Shown piece after piece: positions 24,318-33,294 of a DNA stretch of 64,000 bases (positions are counted from its first letter, which is position 1; the number at the start of each line of letters is the position of its first letter). The position numbers and the translations under genes are program-made. This stretch comes from Acidimicrobiales bacterium (GTDB taxonomy: Bacteria > Actinomycetota > Acidimicrobiia > Acidimicrobiales > MedAcidi-G1): positions 1 through 64,000 of the forward strand of contig JAAZZG010000001.1 of assembly GCA_014237715.1 (NCBI GenBank), read 5' to 3'. The notes below the pieces were generated by a model, which saw nothing but the letters and a program-made list of their open reading frames with translations, had not been told where the DNA came from and made no database searches.

Positions 24318-25529
24318 GTGGACTTCACCCGCACCCCGACCGAGGAGGCCTTCGCCGACGAGGTGCGGACCTGGCTCGAGGAGCACCTGGTGGGCGGGTT
24401 CGCCGACCTACGGGGTCGGGGCGGGGTCGGCCAGGAGGACGTGGCCCCCGAACTCCTCCTGGAGTGGGAGCGCGAGCTTGCCTCCGGGAGGTGGCTTGGC
24501 ATTGACTACCCGGTCCACCTTGGCGGGCGTGACGCCACCCTGGCCGACCAGGTGATCTTCCACCAGACGTACGTGGAGGCCCGGGCGCCTGGACGCTTTC
24601 CCAACATCGGACTGAGCCTGCTCGGACCGACCGTGGTGGCCTACGGCACCGAGGCCCAGCAGGAACGGTTCGTCGGCCCGATCCTCGCCGGTACCGAACA
24701 CTGGTGTCAGGGGTATTCCGAGCCCAACGCCGGCTCAGACCTGGCCAACGTGGCCACCCGGGCCCGCCTGGACGGGGACCGGTGGCTGATCACCGGTCAG
24801 AAGATCTGGACGTCGCTGGCCCAGTTCGCCCAGTGGGCCTTCGTGGTGTGCCGGACCGACCCGACAACAGAACGCCACGCCGGCCTCTCCTACCTGCTGG
24901 TTCCCATGGACCAGGCCGGCATCGAGGTGCGACCCATCGTGCAGATCACCGGCGGCACCGAGTTCAACGAGGTGTTCTTCGACGACGCCGAGACCGACGC
25001 CGACCTGGTGGTCGGCGAGGTGGGCGGCGGCTGGGCGGTGGCCATGGGAACCCTCGGGTTCGAGCGGGGAGCCTCGACCCTCGGCCAGCAGACCGGATAT
25101 CGACAGGAACTCGATGCACTCATGGACCTGGCCCGGACCAACGGGTCGATCGACGACCCGTTGCTTCGCCAGGACCTCATGCGGGCATGGAGCGAACTGG
25201 AAATCCTCCGTTACAACCAACTCCGGATGCTCACCGCGCTGGTGGCCGACGGCGTGCCCGGCCCGGAGATGTCCATTGGCAAGCTCTACTGGGCCTCGTG
25301 GCACCGACGCCTCGGTGAACTGGGCATCCGGATTCGTGGGGCCAGCGGCATGATCGGGGTGGACGCCACCTCACCGCTCGAGGACCCCCTGGGGGCCGAC
25401 TACCGGTTGGACCGCCTGCAGCGCACCTTCCTCTACAGCCGGTCTCACACCATCTACGGCGGTTCAAACCAGGTGCAACGCAACGTGCTCGGCGAACGAG
25501 TCCTCGGCCTACCCCGGGAGCCCCGCTAG
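24318..25529 (+). CDS. Acyl-CoA dehydrogenase
   Basis: The 403-residue FAD enzyme oxidises an acyl-CoA to the 2-enoyl-CoA. Seen in order are the N-terminal helical domain, CQGYSEPNAGSDLANV (about residues 132-147), WLITGQKIWTS, the middle beta-domain with FNEVFFDD, and the C-terminal SHTIYGGSNQVQRNVLGERVLGLP, which binds the FAD pyrophosphate of the neighbouring subunit. GTG 24318 is chosen: it directly follows the operator and gives the normal length; longer starts overlap the phosphatase gene. The thiolase gene follows after 79 bp. Confidence 0.93.
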   Translation: MDFTRTPTEEAFADEVRTWLEEHLVGGFADLRGRGGVGQEDVAPELLLEWERELASGRWLGIDYPVHLGGRDATLADQVIFHQTYVEARAPGRFPNIGLSLLGPTVVAYGTEAQQERFVGPILAGTEHWCQGYSEPNAGSDLANVATRARLDGDRWLITGQKIWTSLAQFAQWAFVVCRTDPTTERHAGLSYLLVPMDQAGIEVRPIVQITGGTEFNEVFFDDAETDADLVVGEVGGGWAVAMGTLGFERGASTLGQQTGYRQELDALMDLARTNGSIDDPLLRQDLMRAWSELEILRYNQLRMLTALVADGVPGPEMSIGKLYWASWHRRLGELGIRIRGASGMIGVDATSPLEDPLGADYRLDRLQRTFLYSRSHTIYGGSNQVQRNVLGERVLGLPREPR

Positions 25530-25608
25530 GCCGTTCGTGCCACTGACCCGCCGTCCCGTACGCTTTTCGCACTGATCCCTTTTCTCCCCGCAACCCAGGA
25601 GCAGTCCC

Positions 25609-26760
25609 ATGTCCGAGGCCTACATTGTCGACGCCATCCGAACGCCCACCGGCAAGAAGGGCGGCGGGTTGTCCCAGGTGCATCCCGCCGACCTGGGCGC
25701 GCACGTGATTAGCGGCGTCCTGGAACGCAACGACGTCGACCCGATGGCCGTCGACGACGTGGTCATGGGCTGCGTGGACAACCTCGGCCCCCAGGCCGGC
25801 GACATTGCCCGTACGGCGTGGCTGGCCGCCGGCCTACCCGAGGCCGTCCCCGGCACCACCGTGGATCGCCAGTGCGGTTCGGGCCAGCAGGCCGTGAGCT
25901 TCGCGGCGATGGGTGTCATGGCCGGCGTGCAGGACCTGGTGGTGGCTGGAGGCATACAGAACATGAGCATGATCCCCATCGGTCTGGCCCTCGAGGCCGC
26001 CAAGCCGTTCGGCCACGAAGACCCGTTCAGTGGCTCGACCGGCTGGGTGGATCGCTACGGCACCCAGGAAGTGTCCCAGTTCCGGGGCGCCGAGATGATC
26101 GCCGAGAAGTGGGACCTTTCCCGCGAGGCCATGGAGGCCTTTGCCTTTGAGAGTCACCAGCGGGCCGTCCGGGCCATCGACGAGGGCCGGTTCGACCCCG
26201 AGGTCAGCCCGCTGGCCGGCGTTGAGGCCGACGAGGGTCCTCGTCGCGGTGGCAGCCTGGAGAAGATGGCGCAACTGGCGCCGCTGGTCGAGGGCGGACG
26301 GATCACCGCAGCGCTAGCCAGTCAGGTCAGCGACGGGGCGGCTGCCCTGCTCATCGCGTCGGAACAGGCGGTGGCCGATCACGGCCTGACCCCCCGGGCC
26401 CGGATCCATCACATGAGTGTGCGGGGCGACGACCCGATCTACATGCTCACCGGCCCGATCGCGGCGACCACCCATGCTCTCGAGAAGACGGGCATGTCGA
26501 TCGACGACTTCGACCTCTTCGAGTGCAACGAGGCGTTCGCCCCGGTGCCGCTGGCGTGGATGCTCGAACACAGCGTGCCGCACGAGAAGGTCAACGTGAA
26601 CGGTGGAGCCATCGCCCTGGGGCACCCGCTGGGATGCAGCGGCGCAAAGCTAATGACCACGCTCCTGCACGAGTTGGAGCGCACCGGCGGTCGCTACGGC
26701 TTTCAGACCATGTGCGAGGGCGGCGGCCAGGCCAACGTCACCATCCTCGAGCGGCTCTGA
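25609..26760 (+). CDS. Acetyl-CoA acetyltransferase family thiolase
   Basis: A 383-residue thiolase with the nucleophilic Cys89 in VDRQCGSGQQA, the His-containing ECNEAFAPV and GGAIALGHPLGCSGA motifs, and the second catalytic Cys in TMCEGGGQANVT near the C-terminus. It cleaves 3-ketoacyl-CoA (or condenses two acyl-CoAs). The ATG has a good AGGAG 7 bases upstream. Its place behind an acyl-CoA dehydrogenase and next to crotonase and ligase genes points to beta-oxidation of an unidentified acid. Confidence 0.95.
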   Translation: MSEAYIVDAIRTPTGKKGGGLSQVHPADLGAHVISGVLERNDVDPMAVDDVVMGCVDNLGPQAGDIARTAWLAAGLPEAVPGTTVDRQCGSGQQAVSFAAMGVMAGVQDLVVAGGIQNMSMIPIGLALEAAKPFGHEDPFSGSTGWVDRYGTQEVSQFRGAEMIAEKWDLSREAMEAFAFESHQRAVRAIDEGRFDPEVSPLAGVEADEGPRRGGSLEKMAQLAPLVEGGRITAALASQVSDGAAALLIASEQAVADHGLTPRARIHHMSVRGDDPIYMLTGPIAATTHALEKTGMSIDDFDLFECNEAFAPVPLAWMLEHSVPHEKVNVNGGAIALGHPLGCSGAKLMTTLLHELERTGGRYGFQTMCEGGGQANVTILERL

Positions 26761-26791
26761 TCTGGCGGCCCGCACGGCCTGCCCCAGGAGT

Positions 26792-27778
26792 TCAGTCAAG
26801 AAACGTGTCGACCAGGCCCCAGTCGAGCGCCGTGGCGACGTCGATGGTGGTGCCGGTCAGGCACAACCACGCGGTGCGTTGGCGGCCAATCCGCCGGGGC
26901 ACGCTGACCGTCCCGCCAGCACCCGGGATCAGCCCCATGGAGACCTCCGGTAGTCGGAACGTCGCTGCAGCGGTGGCCTCGATCCGACCGGCAAAGGCGG
27001 CCAACTCCACACCCGACCCGACCGCCGGTCCCTGGACGGTCACCGTCAGGCGTGGGGCCAGCCGATCCAGCCACGAAGCGGCGTTGCCCGACGACCGGAT
27101 CAGGTGGGCCGTCGCCGAGTTGTCGACCGTTCCGAACTCGGCCGGGTCTCCGCCGCAGCAGAAGGCTGACCCGGCGCCGGTCAGGTGAACGGGCCGATCG
27201 TCGCCTGGGACGGTGAGCGGGCGAAGTGCTTCGACGAGGGCGTCACGCATGGCCGCCGACCAGGCGTTGCGGAGCCGGGGTCGGTTCAGCGTCAGCCGGA
27301 CGACATCGCCGGAGGCATCCACCAAGACCGGCGGGTCAGGTTCCCCGGGGCGGGCCCGACGTCCACGGCCGTCCAACCAGCGGGCGAACTCCGGTCCGCC
27401 CTGCAAGGTGCCGAAGGCCGTGCTCTCGAGGAGCAGCCCACCATCGGTCGACATGCCATCACCGTGACGGAGCACCTGGCAGCAGGTCACGGCGGCCATC
27501 GGGTTGGCCATCACGCCGTCGACCACCGCGGCCGCCGCATCGGGATCGGCGACCAGAACGTCCAGGGCGGGTGCCGTGCCCACAGGAGCGATGCCCACCG
27601 AGACCAGTGGAAGCCCATCCAGCACGGCTGTGGTCCCCGCAGTCAGACGGTCGGCGTCGTTGATCACCAGCACCGGCACGTCCCGTAGGGCGCCAAGGTC
27701 CAGGTCGACAGTCGGTGCGCTCAGCAGATCGGTGGCCTCAGTAGCCGACCAGACCCGGACGGAGCCCGAACCGGTCAC
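26792..27778 (-). CDS. Crotonase-fold protein with apparently permuted domain order
   Basis: The 328-residue protein contains a clear enoyl-CoA hydratase core from about residue 150: VVRLTLNRPRLRNAWSAAMRDAL, GSAFCCGGDPAEFG (CoA-oxyanion region), GSGVELAAFAGRIEATAAATFRLPEVSMGLIPGAGGT and GLVDTFLD. It then stops, about 60-70 residues earlier than a normal crotonase, without the C-terminal helices. Instead the N-terminal half contains NPMAAVTCCQVLRHG and FGTLQGGPEFARWL, which look like that missing C-terminal part. Function as hydratase/isomerase is likely but the substrate is unknown. GTG start, 10 bp behind the ligase stop, so it is in an operon with the ligase gene. Confidence 0.75.
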   Translation of the reverse strand: MTGSGSVRVWSATEATDLLSAPTVDLDLGALRDVPVLVINDADRLTAGTTAVLDGLPLVSVGIAPVGTAPALDVLVADPDAAAAVVDGVMANPMAAVTCCQVLRHGDGMSTDGGLLLESTAFGTLQGGPEFARWLDGRGRRARPGEPDPPVLVDASGDVVRLTLNRPRLRNAWSAAMRDALVEALRPLTVPGDDRPVHLTGAGSAFCCGGDPAEFGTVDNSATAHLIRSSGNAASWLDRLAPRLTVTVQGPAVGSGVELAAFAGRIEATAAATFRLPEVSMGLIPGAGGTVSVPRRIGRQRTAWLCLTGTTIDVATALDWGLVDTFLD

Positions 27779-27788
27779 GGGGTTGGTG

Positions 27789-29327
27789 TCATTGGGTCGA
27801 ACCGTCGCCGAGGTCGGCCAGGTCGGCCCGCAGGACCCGCCGGAGGAGTTTTCCGGTGTCGTTGTAGGGGAGGGCGTCCACGAACGCCACGTGGTCCGGG
27901 GTGCGGTTGGAACGCAGCTCGGCCCTTACGGCCTCCTGCAACTCGTCGGCACCCACCGTCGAGCCGGCGGAGCGGACCACGGCGGCCACGATCCGTTCTC
28001 CCCACTGGGCATCAGGCAGGCCAATGGCTGCCGCATCCGACACCCCGGGGTGGCCGACGAGGACGGCCTCGATTTCGCTGGGGGAGATGTTCTGGCCGCC
28101 CTTGACGATGACGTCGTCGATCCGGCCCGAGACGTGGAGGAAGCCGTCGTCTCCCATCCAGCCGCCGTCGTGGGTGGGGAACCAGCCTTCAGGGGTCAGG
28201 CGGGTCGCCATGCCCCGGTACTCGCCGGACACCTGCTCGCCCCGCACCCAGATCTCCCCGGGCTCACCGGTTGGCACTTCGGTGCCGTCCTCGTCGCGGA
28301 TCGACACCTCGATGCTGGGCAGCGGCCGCCCTGCCGAGCCGAGGCGGGCCCGGACGGATTCATCGTCGCTGGCCAGAGCCTCGCGGTGTTCCTGTGGGCC
28401 CAAAAGGGCCACCGTGGAGCTGGTCTCGGTCAACCCGTAGGCGTTCACGAAGGCCGTGTCGGGAAGAAGCTCGAGGGCCCGTTCGATGGTTGGGCGGGGC
28501 ATCTTCCCCCCGCCGTAGGACAGCGACCTGAGGCTGGGCAGGTAAGCCCCGTCCCGAGCCGCACCGTCCGCGATCTCCGCGTCTAGGTGCTCAACGATCC
28601 GGGTCAGCATGGTGGGTACCACCATGGCGCTGGTGACGCCTTCAGTGCGCACCAGGTCGACCCAGGCTGCAGCGTCGAAGGCGGGCAGCTGCACGATGCG
28701 CCGACCGGCGTAGACGTTGGACAGGATGGCTGCCATGCCCGCCACGTGGTAGGGCGGCACGCTGACCAGAGCCGCCTCTTCCTCGCCGGCGCCCATGAAC
28801 TCGACTGAGCCGAGCACGTAGGACACGAGGTGCCGGTGGCGAAGTACGGCGGCCTTGGGCTCGCCGGTCGTGCCGCTGGTGAACAGGAGGATGGCCGTTC
28901 CCTCACCCTCCATGTCCCATTCGGGGGAGGGTGCGATGGCGTCGACCAGGTCGACCAGCAGTGCGTCTCTGTCTAGGACCGACACACCGTCCACCCCGGA
29001 GAGGCGACCGGTGGCCTCGGGACCCACCACGGCGATCGCCGGGGCTATCCGCCCGGCGAGCGTGGCCAACTCATCATCGGTGAGGCGGTAGTTCAGAGGC
29101 ACGAAGGGCAGGTCGGCCCACGCCGCGCCGAACAGGGAGATGGGCAGGGCGGCCGACGAAACATCAGCCATGGCCACCGCGTCGGCCCCGGCGGCACGAA
29201 AACGATCAGCTGCCGCGCCGGCCCGGTCGAACAATTGCTGGAAGGTCAGGCCGTCATCGAGGGAGCCGACGGCGATTCGGTCGCCGAATCCGGCAGCCGC
29301 CATCTCCAGAAGCATCATCAGGTTCAC
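27789..29327 (-). CDS. AMP-dependent acyl-CoA synthetase/ligase
   Basis: A 512-residue adenylate-forming enzyme that activates a carboxylic acid with ATP and CoA. Motifs are the P-loop-like LLFTSGTTGEPKAAV (about residue 147), NAYGLTETSSTVALLG (A5), TPEGWFPTHDGGWMGDDGFLHVSGRIDDVIVKGGQNISPSEIE (A7-A8 hinge) and the C-terminal lysine in NDTGKLLRRVLR. The acid is not identifiable. It is the first gene of a minus-strand pair with the permuted crotonase (10-bp gap). Confidence 0.93.
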   Translation of the reverse strand: MNLMMLLEMAAAGFGDRIAVGSLDDGLTFQQLFDRAGAAADRFRAAGADAVAMADVSSAALPISLFGAAWADLPFVPLNYRLTDDELATLAGRIAPAIAVVGPEATGRLSGVDGVSVLDRDALLVDLVDAIAPSPEWDMEGEGTAILLFTSGTTGEPKAAVLRHRHLVSYVLGSVEFMGAGEEEAALVSVPPYHVAGMAAILSNVYAGRRIVQLPAFDAAAWVDLVRTEGVTSAMVVPTMLTRIVEHLDAEIADGAARDGAYLPSLRSLSYGGGKMPRPTIERALELLPDTAFVNAYGLTETSSTVALLGPQEHREALASDDESVRARLGSAGRPLPSIEVSIRDEDGTEVPTGEPGEIWVRGEQVSGEYRGMATRLTPEGWFPTHDGGWMGDDGFLHVSGRIDDVIVKGGQNISPSEIEAVLVGHPGVSDAAAIGLPDAQWGERIVAAVVRSAGSTVGADELQEAVRAELRSNRTPDHVAFVDALPYNDTGKLLRRVLRADLADLGDGSTQ

Positions 29328-29375
29328 GGTTGGGTCAGCTTCCTGGTCGACTATCCGGCGGGCGGCTGGTTCGCC

Positions 29376-29681
29376 TCAGTCTGAGGCGGGGAGGGGCTTG
29401 GCCTCCTTGAGGTCCAGCAATGTGTCGCCCAGGCCGAGCGAGCCGTCACCAGGCTTTGTACAGAGGACCTCGATGGTCTCCTCGGCATCGACGTACCGCT
29501 TGCCCATCAGGGTTCCGCTGGCGGCGTCCGGAGCGGGCGTGCCGGCACCAGAGGCGGAACCGGCGGATGCCATGGGCACGCCGCCACAACGCAGGTCGGC
29601 CTCACCGGCGCCCTTCACGACGATCACCTCGGTGGTGCAGACGTCGCTGGTGAACCGGCTTCCGGGCTTCAGGTTGGGCAT
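29376..29681 (-). CDS. Small conserved protein of unknown function next to acyl-CoA genes
   Basis: With ATG 29681 the protein has 101 residues and begins MPNLKPGSRFTSDVCTTEVIVVKG. It has two cysteines close to its N-terminus (VCTTE and LRCGG), a Gly/Ala/Pro-rich middle and a YVDAEETIEVLCTKPG segment with a third Cys. There is no signal peptide or membrane segment. The start at 29681 removes an upstream extension without conserved character. Proteins of this look occur beside acyl-CoA ligase genes in actinobacteria, to my knowledge without assigned function; I cannot name a family. Confidence 0.6.
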   Translation of the reverse strand: MPNLKPGSRFTSDVCTTEVIVVKGAGEADLRCGGVPMASAGSASGAGTPAPDAASGTLMGKRYVDAEETIEVLCTKPGDGSLGLGDTLLDLKEAKPLPASD

Positions 29682-29773
29682 GGGGACTCCAGGGCATGAG
29701 TGGTGGTCGGAGGTCAAGAGCATCGCCCATCGGCGACCCTCTGGCCACTCCGGCCCGGAGCCGATCCACGGCA

Positions 29774-30937
29774 ATGACTAGCGTCGATCCGATGTCCCGA
29801 TCCGACAGCACACCGATGCTCGACGAGGTGCTTCGCTGGACCGGTGAGCCTCCTCGTGCAGACGATCCAGGGTCGGCAACCCGGAGATGGGAGGCGTCAC
29901 AGGCCGCAGTGCTGAGTGGCCCGGCCAATGGTCCGCCCCGAAGGGTGCCCAACGGGGTGGCCAACGGACTCGCCGTGCTGACGTCGGTGCTGGAGGCACT
30001 GAGCGGCCTGCTCGTGGATGGGCCGACGCTGGTTGCCGAACGGGCGGTAGCGGCCGGTCTCAGCCGTCGGGGGACGACGTCGGTTGGGGGTGACGCCCAC
30101 CTCGTGGAGGCTGCCGGCGGGATCGTCTGTCTGAACATGGCCCGGCCCGACGACGTGGCTTCCATTCCGGCACTCCTGGGAGCCACCATGGATCCGACTG
30201 ACTGGCCGGCAGTGCGTCGGGCTATCTCCCTTCTTACGGGTGCAGAACTGGTCAAGAGGGCCGACCTGCTCGGCATGCCCTTCGGCGTGCCGGGTACCGC
30301 ACCGGATCGACCGCTGGTGGTGACCATCGGTGCTAGCCGGCCCGAGGTGGGAAAGCAGCCGCTGGTTGTCGAGTTCGGTTCGCTCTGGGCGGCCCCTCTC
30401 TGCGGTGCACTTCTGGCCCGAGCCGGATGCCGGGTCGTGAAGGTGGAGAGCGTGCATCGACCGGACGGTGCCCGGCGTGGCCCGGCGGCGTTCTTCGAAT
30501 CGCTAAACGGAGCCAAGGAGGTGGTCAGCGTGGACCCGTCGACTGCTGACGGCCTCGAACGGGTTCGGATGCTGGTTGATGCGGCCGACGTGGTGCTCGA
30601 GGCCAGCCGACCCAGGGCGTTGGCTCACTGGGGGATCGCCGCCGCCGAAGAGGTGCAACGCGGCACGGTGTGGGCCTCGATCACCGGCTACGGGCGAACC
30701 GGCCCGAGGTCGGGTGGGGTGGCCTTCGGTGACGATGCCGCAGTGTCCGGAGGGCTGATGCTGCACGACCCGCCGGGCTTCGTGGCTGATGCCGTTCCCG
30801 ATCCGGTTACCGGTCTGTTGGCCGCCGTGGCGGTCCAGGCCGCCCTGGCGGACGGGGCTGGTGCCCTCCTTGACCTCTCGTTGGCCGGTGTCGCCCGTTG
30901 GCTGGCCGATCCGGAGGCAGACATGACTGTGGGTTGA
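29774..30937 (+). CDS. CaiB/BaiF-like CoA transferase with swapped halves
   Basis: The 387-residue protein contains a type III CoA transferase N-terminal core, but it starts only around residue 195: PLVVEFGSLWAAPLCGALLARAGCRVVKVESVHRPDGARRG, LNGAKEVVSVD, and TVWASITGYGRTGPRSGGVAFGDDAAVSGGLM. The first about 190 residues (LVEAAGGIVCLNMARPDDVASIPALL, RRAISLLTGAELVKRADLLGMPFGVPG) resemble the second half of CaiB-type enzymes. The order looks inverted relative to the usual protein. Catalytic competence is open. ATG 29774 is chosen because the longer frame overlaps the divergent small gene. It lies upstream of the TetR gene. Confidence 0.65.
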   Translation: MTSVDPMSRSDSTPMLDEVLRWTGEPPRADDPGSATRRWEASQAAVLSGPANGPPRRVPNGVANGLAVLTSVLEALSGLLVDGPTLVAERAVAAGLSRRGTTSVGGDAHLVEAAGGIVCLNMARPDDVASIPALLGATMDPTDWPAVRRAISLLTGAELVKRADLLGMPFGVPGTAPDRPLVVTIGASRPEVGKQPLVVEFGSLWAAPLCGALLARAGCRVVKVESVHRPDGARRGPAAFFESLNGAKEVVSVDPSTADGLERVRMLVDAADVVLEASRPRALAHWGIAAAEEVQRGTVWASITGYGRTGPRSGGVAFGDDAAVSGGLMLHDPPGFVADAVPDPVTGLLAAVAVQAALADGAGALLDLSLAGVARWLADPEADMTVG

Positions 30938-30968
30938 AGCACTCGAAAGTGATGAAGTTCTCCTATTC

Positions 30969-30983
30969 CTGACGGAGCATCAG
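30969..30983. promoter_or_regulatory. Operator copy in front of the tetR gene
   Basis: CTGACGGAGCATCAG differs from the site before the acyl-CoA dehydrogenase (24273-24287) at one base. It ends 27 bp before the GTG of the TetR regulator, the normal place of an autoregulatory operator. Confidence 0.65.
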
Positions 30984-31010
30984 ATACCCCTTCCGGCCTA
31001 CCATCAGCCC

Positions 31011-31658
31011 GTGAGCGAACAGACGACCGACGACGATGACGTCCAGGACCTGCGGGCGTCCGATGGTCGGGTGCCCGGGCGTCGAGGCCTGGCCACCCGC
31101 CAGAAGATGCTGGATGCCACCGGCATCCTTCTCGACACGGTGGCCTACCGCGACCTCAAGGTGGTCGACATCGCCCGGGAGGCCGGCACGTCTCCGGCCA
31201 CCTTCTACCAGTACTTCCCTGACGTCGAAGCGGCCATGCTGGCCATGGCGGCCGACCTCGGCGACGCCTGGTACGAGGATCTTTCCAAGCTCGTCACCAA
31301 CCGGGACTGGGAGGGCGACCCCGACGGGTCGGCCCACCGGGTGGCTGACGGCATGCTCGAGTTCTGGACCCTCCACAAGCCGGTCCTGCGGGTATTGGAC
31401 ATGGCCTCGATGGAGGGTGACCTCCGGTTCCGGGAGATCCGGACCAACCTGCTGGCCGGGGCCACCAAAGCCCTGATGGACTTGGCGGCCGAACGGCACA
31501 TTCCTGGCGATCCGATGGCGTCCGCCGGTGTGGTCGTCGGAATGCTGGCCCATGTGGCCAACCACCAGCACGGCCTTGAGCGTTGGGGTGTCTCCCACGA
31601 TGTACTGGTGGACACGGTGGCCGGGATCATCCGCCGAACCATCCTCGGGGTGGTCTGA
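31011..31658 (+). CDS. TetR family transcriptional regulator
   Basis: The 215-residue protein has a TetR-type N-terminal helix-turn-helix domain (about residues 25-70: GLATRQKMLDATGILL, LKVVDIAREAGTSPATFYQYFPDVEAAMLAMA) and a longer helical ligand-binding domain typical of acyl-CoA-sensing members. GTG start. An inverted repeat 27 bp upstream is nearly identical to one before the acyl-CoA dehydrogenase gene, so it probably represses itself and the 22-26 kb acyl-CoA genes. An acyl-CoA thioester as ligand is an inference from the target genes. Confidence 0.9.
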   Translation: MSEQTTDDDDVQDLRASDGRVPGRRGLATRQKMLDATGILLDTVAYRDLKVVDIAREAGTSPATFYQYFPDVEAAMLAMAADLGDAWYEDLSKLVTNRDWEGDPDGSAHRVADGMLEFWTLHKPVLRVLDMASMEGDLRFREIRTNLLAGATKALMDLAAERHIPGDPMASAGVVVGMLAHVANHQHGLERWGVSHDVLVDTVAGIIRRTILGVV

Positions 31659-31711
31659 TCCCTGAGACCTGACCCGGAGCCACCTGACGGGTCACCGGTA
31701 GCCTCCACCGG

Positions 31712-33052
31712 GTGACCCCCCGAGTTCGCTTCGCCCCTTCTCCCACCGGCTACCTGCACGTAGGTAGTGCCCGCACCGCACTGTTCAACTGGCTGCACGC
31801 CCGCTCGACTGGCGGCACCTTCGTGTTGCGTATCGAGGACACCGACGCCGAGCGGAACCGCACCGACCTGACCGACAGCCTGCTGGCCGAGCTGGAATGG
31901 TTGGGTCTCGACTGGGATGAGGGCCCGTACTTCCAGTCCGAACGCTGCGACCGGCACCGAGAGGTCGTCGAGGACCTCCTCGGCCGGGGTCTGGCCTACC
32001 TGTGCGACGCGGACAACCAGGAAGTGGCGGGATCGACACTGGTCGAGGGTCTGGCCGTGCGGTTCCGGATGCCGGTCGGAGCGACCATGGCCTTCGCCGA
32101 CGTGGTCCGGGGCGACGTCTCGTTCGCCACCGACGACCTGGAGGACTTCGTCATCTGGCGCTCGAACGGGTCGCCCATGTTCCTGCTGGCCAATGCGGTG
32201 GACGACGCAGACATGGGCATCACCCATGCCATTCGTGGTGAGGACCTCCTGTCGGGAGTGCCAAAGGTCCTCCTCCTATTGGATGCCATCGGGGTGCCCC
32301 GGCCCACCTACGCCCACCTGCCCCTACTCGTCAACGAGCAGCGCAAGAAGCTCTCCAAGAGACGAGATGACGTGTCGATCGGTGACTACAGGTCCCGTGG
32401 CTATCTCCCGGAGGCCATGGTCAACTACTTGGCCCTATTGGGGTGGGGCCCGCCTGATGACGTCGAGGTCAGGCCGCTTTCCGAAATCGTGGAACTGTTC
32501 CGGATCCAAGACGTGAACAAGGCGGCTGCCTTCTTCGACCTCAAAAAGCTTGAGCATGTGAACGCCAGCCATCTAAGAGGGTTGTCCAAGCCGGACTTCA
32601 TGGAGCGGGTGGCCCCCTGGGTCGGCACCGACGCGCCATGGCCGGCTGACCGGTTCGACACCGGCCAGTTCTCGACCATGGTCGACCTCGTCCAGGAGAA
32701 GCTTCGAACGTTGAGCGACATGCCCCGATTCGTGGACTTCCTCTTCCTGGAGGATCCGGTCGATGATCCCGACTCCTGGGAGAAGGTGATGGTGAAGGGT
32801 CCATCTGCTGCCGCCATGCTCGATGGAGCGGCGGTGGCGCTGTCGGATTGTGCCTGGGACACCGATTCGGTCCTGGCGGCAGTCGCTGCTGTCGGGGAGT
32901 CGTTGGACCTCAGGCTCGGGAAGGCCCAGGCCCCGGTTCGGGTAGCGGTGACCGGTCGCACCGTCGGACCTCCGCTGTTCGAGACGATGGCCGTGTGCAT
33001 GGAGCGCGACGAGGTGCTTCGGCGGATCGCCCGGGCGAGAGCTCGTCTGTAG
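31712..33052 (+). CDS. gltX: Glutamyl-tRNA synthetase
   Basis: A 446-residue class I aminoacyl-tRNA synthetase. The HIGH-type motif is HVGS in SPTGYLHVGSARTALFN (residue 16) and the KMSKS-type motif is KLSKRRDD (about 212). Other signatures are FVLRIEDTDAERN and GMGITHAIRGEDLL-like DMGITHAIRGEDLLSGVPK. It charges tRNA-Glu, and in bacteria without GlnRS also tRNA-Gln. Directly downstream lie tRNA-Gln(CUG) and tRNA-Glu(CUC), the two possible substrates. GTG start. Confidence 0.95.
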   Translation: MTPRVRFAPSPTGYLHVGSARTALFNWLHARSTGGTFVLRIEDTDAERNRTDLTDSLLAELEWLGLDWDEGPYFQSERCDRHREVVEDLLGRGLAYLCDADNQEVAGSTLVEGLAVRFRMPVGATMAFADVVRGDVSFATDDLEDFVIWRSNGSPMFLLANAVDDADMGITHAIRGEDLLSGVPKVLLLLDAIGVPRPTYAHLPLLVNEQRKKLSKRRDDVSIGDYRSRGYLPEAMVNYLALLGWGPPDDVEVRPLSEIVELFRIQDVNKAAAFFDLKKLEHVNASHLRGLSKPDFMERVAPWVGTDAPWPADRFDTGQFSTMVDLVQEKLRTLSDMPRFVDFLFLEDPVDDPDSWEKVMVKGPSAAAMLDGAAVALSDCAWDTDSVLAAVAAVGESLDLRLGKAQAPVRVAVTGRTVGPPLFETMAVCMERDEVLRRIARARARL

Positions 33053-33137
33053 TACCCGTCACGACCGCGACGACGACCTGTCGCGTTGGTCGTTGCAGCC
33101 TCGCCGTTACGCTTACCGGGCCCTCAGGGGTCCACCT

Positions 33138-33209
33138 TCGGGGGTGGTGTAATTGGCAACACAGCTGGTTCTGGTCCAGTCGTTGGGGGTTCGAGTCCTC
33201 CCCCCCGAG
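33138..33209 (+). tRNA. tRNA-Gln (anticodon CUG)
   Basis: The cloverleaf folds completely. The acceptor arms are TCGGGGG and CCCCCGA, the D-stem is GTGT/ACAC, the anticodon stem is GCTGG/CCAGT with loop TTCTGGT (anticodon CTG), and the T-arm is GGGGG-TTCGAGT-CCTCC. The discriminator base is G at 33209. The 3' CCA is not encoded. Confidence 0.95.
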
Positions 33210-33294
33210 CAAGAGGCGGCGTCTGACGTCGTCGCTACAATGACCGCCGCTCTGACGGTTCCGATCCCCGGATCGGTGGCGTCGGACGGCTCTG

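Noticed and set aside
27789-29327. Assignment of this ligase as MenE
   Set aside because: It is 7 kb from the men operon, stands in an acyl-CoA operon and shows nothing specific to o-succinylbenzoate; a general acyl-CoA ligase is safer.
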